In this document: piece after piece, positions 59,964 to 64,000 of the stretch
How the letters are laid out: each line of letters begins with the position of its first letter
How positions within the stretch are numbered: position 1 is the stretch's first letter
Origin: Heliomarina sp018223035
GTDB taxonomy: Bacteria > Pseudomonadota > Alphaproteobacteria > Rhodobacterales > Rhodobacteraceae
Assembly (NCBI GenBank): GCA_018223035.1
Contig: JAAEZD010000008.1
Span: 124,001 to 188,000, forward strand
Direction: 5' to 3'
Length of the DNA stretch: 64,000 nucleotides
Made by a program: the position numbers and the translations under genes
Notes under the pieces: model-generated
Told to the model about the DNA's origin: nothing
Database searches by the model: none
Seen by the model: only the letters and a program-made list of their open reading frames with translations

Positions 59964-60587
59964 ATGACACCGAAAGACCCGAAATCCTTGATTCAGATTG
60001 CCCATGCGTCGGGCGCGGAAATCGAAGCCGAACCGCTCGATCTTGGCGCGCGGGTGCGCGAGCTGCGCAAGGAACGGGACTGGACGCTGGAACAGGCCGC
60101 CAATCAGGCCGGGCTGGCGCGGTCGACCCTGTCCAAGATCGAGAACGGGCAGATGTCGCCCACCTATGACGCGTTGAAAAAGCTGGCGACCGGCCTGCAG
60201 ATTTCGGTACCGCAACTGTTCACGCCACCCCAGCGCGATCAGGTGAACGGGCGCATGGCGGTGACCAAGTCAGACGATGGCCAGCCGCTGGCCACGGCGA
60301 CCTACGAGCACAAGCTTCTGGCCGACAGCCTGACCAAGAAGCAGATGTTGCCCTATCGCACCCGGGTGCGCGCGCGCTCGATGGAGGAATTCGACGGCTG
60401 GGTGCGTCACGATGGCGAAGAGTTTCTGTACGTACTGACCGGGGTGATCCGGCTTTACACGGAGTTCTACGAAGTCATCGAAATGCGGCGCGGTGACAGC
60501 GCCTATTACGATGCGACGATGGGACATAACGTGATCTCGGCCAGCCCCGAGGACGCGACCATCCTTTGGGTGACGTCGCTGAGCTGA
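59964..60587 (+). CDS. XRE-family regulator with C-terminal cupin domain
   Basis: A 207-residue regulator. HTH at about 28-82 (LGARVRELRKERDWTLEQAA NQAGLARSTLSKIENGQMSP), cupin sensor at about 125-205 (MEEFDGWVRHDGEEFLYVLT GVIRLYTEFYEVIEMRRGDS AYYDATMGHNVI). HTH-cupin proteins such as PuuR sense small catabolic ligands and usually repress neighbouring catabolic genes. It is divergent from the acyl-CoA ligase operon with 75 bases between the starts, so that operon is the likely target. Confidence 0.92.
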   Translation: MTPKDPKSLIQIAHASGAEIEAEPLDLGARVRELRKERDWTLEQAANQAGLARSTLSKIENGQMSPTYDALKKLATGLQISVPQLFTPPQRDQVNGRMAVTKSDDGQPLATATYEHKLLADSLTKKQMLPYRTRVRARSMEEFDGWVRHDGEEFLYVLTGVIRLYTEFYEVIEMRRGDSAYYDATMGHNVISASPEDATILWVTSLS

Positions 60588-60588
60588 G

Positions 60589-60837
60589 CTATTGCATCCG
60601 GGACGAAATGCCGGACAGCTCGCGTGCAAGTGTTTCGACATAGAGGAAATCGTCGATTTCCTCGCGTGCCTCGACCAGGGACAGGTTATGGGTCGCGGCA
60701 AGATGTGCCTCGAACGATTTCCGATCCCGATAGAGCAGGTTCATCTGCTCGGAATCGAGGTGCGGAAACCTGTGATGAATTCGTTCAGACCACATACACC
60801 AGTCACTGGCTATTTCAGCCCATTGCATCCTCATCAC
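60589..60837 (-). CDS. Small conserved hypothetical protein
   Basis: An 82-residue cytoplasmic protein. GGGGAGG lies 6 bases before GTG 60837; ATG 60834 is the next codon and equally possible. The pattern W-x-x-IASDW...RFPHLD...HLAATHNLSLVEAREEIDDFL resembles a group of short alphaproteobacterial proteins with two helix pairs, similar in size and shape to CsbD-type stress proteins. I cannot give a function. It is convergent with the XRE-cupin gene, with one base between the stops. Confidence 0.75.
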   Translation of the reverse strand: MMRMQWAEIASDWCMWSERIHHRFPHLDSEQMNLLYRDRKSFEAHLAATHNLSLVEAREEIDDFLYVETLARELSGISSRMQ

Positions 60838-60944
60838 GGTGACCTCCCCAGTGCCGCAGAAGATAGTTTACGCTAACGTACCTTCGGTGGGGTAGGGTGT
60901 GGTCAAATGTCGCAGGGCAATTCCTTGCCGAACCGGTGGCCGAG

Positions 60945-62786
60945 TCAGTCCTCGGCGTACCACCATACCTCGGGCAAAAAGCCGGGCCTGTCGCCGTAAA
61001 CCGGCGTATAGTCGGGGAATTTCAATTCCTTCGCATGGGCTATCCGGTCCACGTCATATTGCCAGAGCGGGATGACATAGCGTCCGCTGGTCAGGACCCG
61101 GTCAAGCGCGCGGGCGGCCGAGATGAAATCCTCGCGCGTTTCCGATACCAGCATCGCGTCGATTGCGGCGTCCAGCGCGGGCGACTCGACCCCCATCAGG
61201 TTGCGTGTGCCGGGGCGGTCGGCGGTGTTGCTGCCCCAGTAAAGTCGCTGCTCGTTCCCCGGCGACAGGGACAGGTCACGGCGGAACGAGGTGATGTCGA
61301 AATCCTGCTCGGATTCCCGCGCCGTGTATTGCGCATTGTCCACCAGATCGACCCGCACGGAGATGCCCAGCCGTTCCAGCGCGCGGACGTAGAGATCCAT
61401 GATCGAGCTGTTCTGCGTATCGCCCTGACGCAGCAGGACGTTGAAATGCATCGGCTGACCCTCGGCATTGACGCGGCGGCCGTTTTCAACACCCCATCCG
61501 GCCTCTTGTAGCAGGGCCGCGGCCTTGCGCAGGTTCGACCGGTTGCGCGCGGTTCCGTCAGATACCGGCATCTCGTATCCTTCAAGCGCGCCGGGCAGCA
61601 GGCTGTCGGCAAAGGGCATCAGGATCTCGCGCACGCGCCCTTCGGCGCGGCCGGGGCGCATCCCAAGTTCGGAGTTGTCGAAATAGGAATGGATGCGGGC
61701 CTGTTCGCCACCGGTCATCGTGTCGTTGATGAACTCGAAGTTGAAGGCCAGCAGCAGCGCCTCGCGCACGCGCCAGTCATCCAGCGGCGCGCGACGGGTG
61801 TTCATCACAAATCCGGTCATGCCGGTCGGGCGGCCGTGCCTGATCTCGGTCTTGATGACATCGCCGCGCTGGATCGCGGGGAAATCGTACTGGCTGTTCC
61901 ATTTCTCGGCATTGTATTCACGTTCGACCGTCAGGGTGCCAGCCTTGAACGCTTCGAAGAGCACCGCGCCATCGCCAAAGAATTCGATATCCATCTCGTC
62001 GAAATTCATCGTGCCGCGTCGGAACGGGACGTCCTTGCCCCAGTAGTCCGGGTTGCGTTCAAGCCGGACCTGACGCCCGGGCTGATAATCAGAGACCACG
62101 TAAGGCCCTGTGCCAATGGGAATTTCCGAGAGCGGCGCATTGGCGAAATCCTTGCCTTCCCATTGCGCTTTCTTGAGAATCGGGCGCATCCCGGCCAAGA
62201 GCGCCAACTCACGGTCGTCGCGATTGAAGGTGATGCGCAGGCTGCGCGGGCCGGTCTGATCCATGCTTTCGACCTGATCGGCGAAACCCTGATAGCGCAG
62301 GTGTCCTTCCTCGCCGAGGATTTCATAAGACCAGATCACATCTTCGACGGTCACGGGGCTGCCATCCGAGAATCGAGCCTCGGGGCGGAGGGTGAATTCG
62401 ACCCATGAGCGGTCGGGCGGGGTCTCTATCGATTCGGCAAGAAGACCGTAAAGGGTGAAAGGTTCGTCCCAGGATCGCCCCATGAGGGACTCGTAGCTCC
62501 AGAAACGCATTTGCCAGGGCGAAGTGCCTTTCGAGACGAACGGATTGAGTGAATCGAAACCGCCAGTGTTGCCGAAGACGATTTTTCCGCCCTTGGGTGC
62601 ATTTGGATTTGCATAAGGGAGCGACACAAAATCCGGTGGCAGGGCAGGGTCGCCATACATAGCTATGCCATGGCTTGGCTCGGCACCGGCCAGAGAGCCT
62701 GTCAGCACCCCTGCGAATCCCATTGCGACTCCGGCGGCGAATCCACGTCCGAACGCCGGGAAGCGGCGGAAATAATTGATCTTCAT
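60945..62786 (-). CDS. ABC transporter periplasmic binding protein, family 5 (YejA-like)
   Basis: A 613-residue solute-binding protein with a signal sequence (RFPAFGRGFAAGVAMGFAGV then LTGSLAGAEPSHG). SBP family 5 marks: AMYGDPALPPDFVSLPYANP NAPKGGKI (a phrase of the YejA/microcin C peptide group), FTLRPEARFSDGSPVTVEDV, GTGPYVVSDYQPGRQVRLER NPDYWG, and the fold's lobe FDITSFRRDLSLSPGNEQ. It should bind peptides, murein tripeptide or similar. ATG 62786 is taken since the signal begins there; no firm ribosome site. Permease and ATPase genes are not next to it, so it is an orphan here. Confidence 0.9.
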   Translation of the reverse strand: MKINYFRRFPAFGRGFAAGVAMGFAGVLTGSLAGAEPSHGIAMYGDPALPPDFVSLPYANPNAPKGGKIVFGNTGGFDSLNPFVSKGTSPWQMRFWSYESLMGRSWDEPFTLYGLLAESIETPPDRSWVEFTLRPEARFSDGSPVTVEDVIWSYEILGEEGHLRYQGFADQVESMDQTGPRSLRITFNRDDRELALLAGMRPILKKAQWEGKDFANAPLSEIPIGTGPYVVSDYQPGRQVRLERNPDYWGKDVPFRRGTMNFDEMDIEFFGDGAVLFEAFKAGTLTVEREYNAEKWNSQYDFPAIQRGDVIKTEIRHGRPTGMTGFVMNTRRAPLDDWRVREALLLAFNFEFINDTMTGGEQARIHSYFDNSELGMRPGRAEGRVREILMPFADSLLPGALEGYEMPVSDGTARNRSNLRKAAALLQEAGWGVENGRRVNAEGQPMHFNVLLRQGDTQNSSIMDLYVRALERLGISVRVDLVDNAQYTARESEQDFDITSFRRDLSLSPGNEQRLYWGSNTADRPGTRNLMGVESPALDAAIDAMLVSETREDFISAARALDRVLTSGRYVIPLWQYDVDRIAHAKELKFPDYTPVYGDRPGFLPEVWWYAED

Positions 62787-62864
62787 TTTGGCGACAATCT
62801 GCTCTGGCCTTATATTATTGGCAACAAGGCTAACGTGGGATTCACGTCTTTTCAAACTTTTAGC

Positions 62865-62893
62865 TTGGATGCCGCTGCGGAATTGCTTATAAC
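62865..62893 (+). promoter_or_regulatory. Sigma-70-type promoter for a small RNA
   Basis: TTGGAT (62865-62870) and TATAAC (62888-62893) are separated by exactly 17 bases, close to consensus. Transcription would begin near 62900 and run into the terminator at 62948-62975 with no open reading frame between. Confidence 0.6.
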
Positions 62894-62899
62894 AGGGGC

Positions 62900-62975
62900 A
62901 CTGCTCGATAGGTTTCTTGCCTGTATGAAACCTGCCTCAATAACTTAACGCCCGCTTCGTGCGGGCGTTTTTTTT
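62900..62975 (+). ncRNA. Candidate small non-coding RNA of about 75 nt
   Basis: This stretch begins just downstream of a good sigma-70 promoter and ends in a textbook terminator: ACGCCCGC with GCGGGCGT around a TTCGT loop, then eight T (62948-62975). Inside, AGGTTTC and GAAACCT form a second stem-loop at about 62910-62933 with loop TTGCCTGTAT, followed by a single-stranded GCCTCAATAACTTA. There is no ribosome site or sensible coding frame. It sits in the gap between the leftward peptide-binding protein gene and 3-hydroxybutyrate dehydrogenase, and looks like a trans-acting sRNA with seed in the loop or linker. I cannot place it in a named family. Confidence 0.6.
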
Positions 62976-63297
62976 CCCCTGATCCCTGCGTTTCCTTCGG
63001 CATCCGCGTGCTTGTCCCATGCTGGTCGGGTTGGCGTCTTCCGGGTTTTCCCGCGACTGGAATCATGGGGAAAATCCTCACCGGCGCGTGGCTGCCGTTT
63101 TTCACAGGCAGCGCGCCGTCACCAGCATATATTGGGCCCACCGGCTGAAAATGGCCGATCCGCCGGCTGCCTGCGGCAGATCGTCCAAACGCGGCGAACT
63201 TGGCAAAAATCATCGAACCCTTGTGCGGATTTAGCCGTTTATTTGGCAGGTGCAGCATGCAACTCTGCCCGTGATCATCTGACGAGAAGGAAACACC
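62976..63297. other. Spacer before 3-hydroxybutyrate dehydrogenase; no gene seen
   Basis: About 320 bases. Possible frames on either strand have no ribosome site and proline/arginine-rich composition typical of chance frames. A leftward frame across 62887-63258 would span the small RNA and its terminator and is rejected. It probably holds the promoter of the following gene, but I could not place boxes with confidence. Confidence 0.4.
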
Positions 63298-64000
63298 ATG
63301 TCACTGTCGGGAAAAACCGCCGTCATCACCGGGTCAAACTCGGGAATCGGTCTGGGAATCGCATGGGAACTGGCGCGCGCCGGTGCGAATGTCGTCCTGA
63401 ACTCATTTACCGATAACGAAGAAGACCACGCCCTGGCCGAGAAGATCGCCAAGGAAACGGGCGTCACGGCCCGTTACATCAAGGCGGACATGTCCAAAGG
63501 GGACGAATGTCGCAAGCTGGTCGAAGAGGCGGGCGCCTGCGATATCCTCGTGAACAACGCCGGTATCCAGCATGTCGCCGCGATTGATGAGTTCCCGGTG
63601 GATAAGTGGGATGCGATCATCGCGATCAACATGAATTCAACCTTTCACACCATGGCGGCGGCGTTGCCGATGATGCGCAAGGCCGGGTGGGGCCGGGTGG
63701 TGAACGTGGCCTCGGCCCACGGGTTGCGGGCAAGCCCGTTCAAATCGGCCTATGTGACGGCCAAGCACGGGGTTGTCGGCATGACCAAGGTCGCCGCACT
63801 TGAGACTGCGAAGGAATCGATCACGGTCAACGCGATCTGCCCGGGCTATGTGCTGACACCGCTGGTGGAAAAGCAGATTCCGGACACGGCCAAGGAATAC
63901 GGGATATCCGAGGATGAGGCGGTGGAAAAGGTGATCCTTGCCAAGCAGCCGTCCAAGGAATTCGCGACGGTCGAACAGATCGCCGGAATCGCGGTTTTCC
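63298..64000 (+). CDS. bdhA: 3-hydroxybutyrate dehydrogenase, 3' end outside window
   Basis: A short-chain dehydrogenase of which 234 residues are seen; the usual length is about 258. It oxidises (R)-3-hydroxybutyrate to acetoacetate with NAD, the last step in using polyhydroxybutyrate. Marks: TAVITGSNSGIGLGIAWELA (coenzyme glycine motif), DILVNNAGIQHVAAIDEFPV (NNAGIQH is typical of BDH), catalytic Ser/Tyr/Lys in NVASAHGLRASPFKSAYVTAKHG, and AICPGYVLTPLVEKQIPD. GAGAAGGAAACACC precedes the ATG. The frame is still open at the window end. Confidence 0.93.
   Translation, partial: MSLSGKTAVITGSNSGIGLGIAWELARAGANVVLNSFTDNEEDHALAEKIAKETGVTARYIKADMSKGDECRKLVEEAGACDILVNNAGIQHVAAIDEFPVDKWDAIIAINMNSTFHTMAAALPMMRKAGWGRVVNVASAHGLRASPFKSAYVTAKHGVVGMTKVAALETAKESITVNAICPGYVLTPLVEKQIPDTAKEYGISEDEAVEKVILAKQPSKEFATVEQIAGIAVF

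Noticed and set aside
62887..63258. 123-codon minus-strand frame near the window end
   Set aside because: It would cover the small RNA, its promoter and terminator, and the sequence has no ribosome site or family resemblance.

Overview
The window reads as chromosomal DNA of an alphaproteobacterium of the Rhodobacteraceae, Roseobacter side. The grounds are the high GC content, short Shine-Dalgarno-led operons with frequent 1-4 base overlaps, GTG/TTG starts, and gene pairs typical of that group: ppx/gppA with rlmE, the 'virulence factor'-MetF-like-methyltetrahydrofolate methyltransferase trio, and a small membrane protein usually labelled 'component of SufBCD complex' beside hemB and mfd. Species cannot be named from this stretch. 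There is no phage, transposase, CRISPR array or rRNA operon; one tRNA-Ser is present.

Layout. 1-7 kb: 3' end of an RND efflux pump, a decayed methyltransferase remnant, a protein that reads like an RGS domain, a hemerythrin-like protein, a beta-keto acid cleavage enzyme with a racemase-type CoA enzyme, and an orphan PAS protein. 6.5-10.6 kb: an ABC ATPase / FtsX-type permease / secreted AttH-like lipocalin operon. 10.7-15.6 kb: a small secreted protein, HDAC-like deacetylase, YihY membrane protein, ppx-rlmE and a palindromic intergenic repeat. 15.6-21.3 kb: a folate/one-carbon trio behind a structured leader, then a dehydratase / M24 peptidase / Asp-Glu racemase trio like part of the ectoine-utilisation (eut/doe) genes. 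21.3-25.5 kb: a CadC-like regulator divergent from a methyltransferase / truncated haemoglobin / PAS-adenylate cyclase operon. 25.6-28.8 kb: a second repeat copy and an amidase / rhodanese / CoA-transferase operon. 28.8-30.7 kb: two gene-poor stretches around a single-pass membrane protein of unknown function.

30.8-37.7 kb holds a six-gene sugar or polyol operon on the minus strand: LacI regulator, TIM-barrel isomerase, Gfo/Idh/MocA dehydrogenase and a ribose-type ABC importer, with a readable sigma-70 promoter. 37.8-46.8 kb: a glutamine-synthetase-like ligase, tRNA-Ser(CGA), tandem DUF2059 proteins, a HisC-like aminotransferase, a penicillin-acylase-family hydrolase, a beta-hydroxyacid dehydrogenase and a very acidic secreted protein with spaced SRG repeats. 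46.8-54.4 kb: a SYLF lipoprotein, a serralysin, hemB, the membrane protein and mfd. 54.4-64 kb: a TPR protein, an MFS exporter, a tightly overlapped AMP-ligase / DsbA-like / K-channel operon divergent from an XRE-cupin regulator, a peptide-type binding protein, a candidate small RNA with promoter and terminator, and the 5' part of 3-hydroxybutyrate dehydrogenase.

Most of the window is ordinary marine heterotroph metabolism. The best candidates for something little described are the globin-cyclase cassette with its upstream palindromes, the RGS-like protein, the SRG-repeat protein and the small RNA. All functional calls are from reading sequence; no database search was run.
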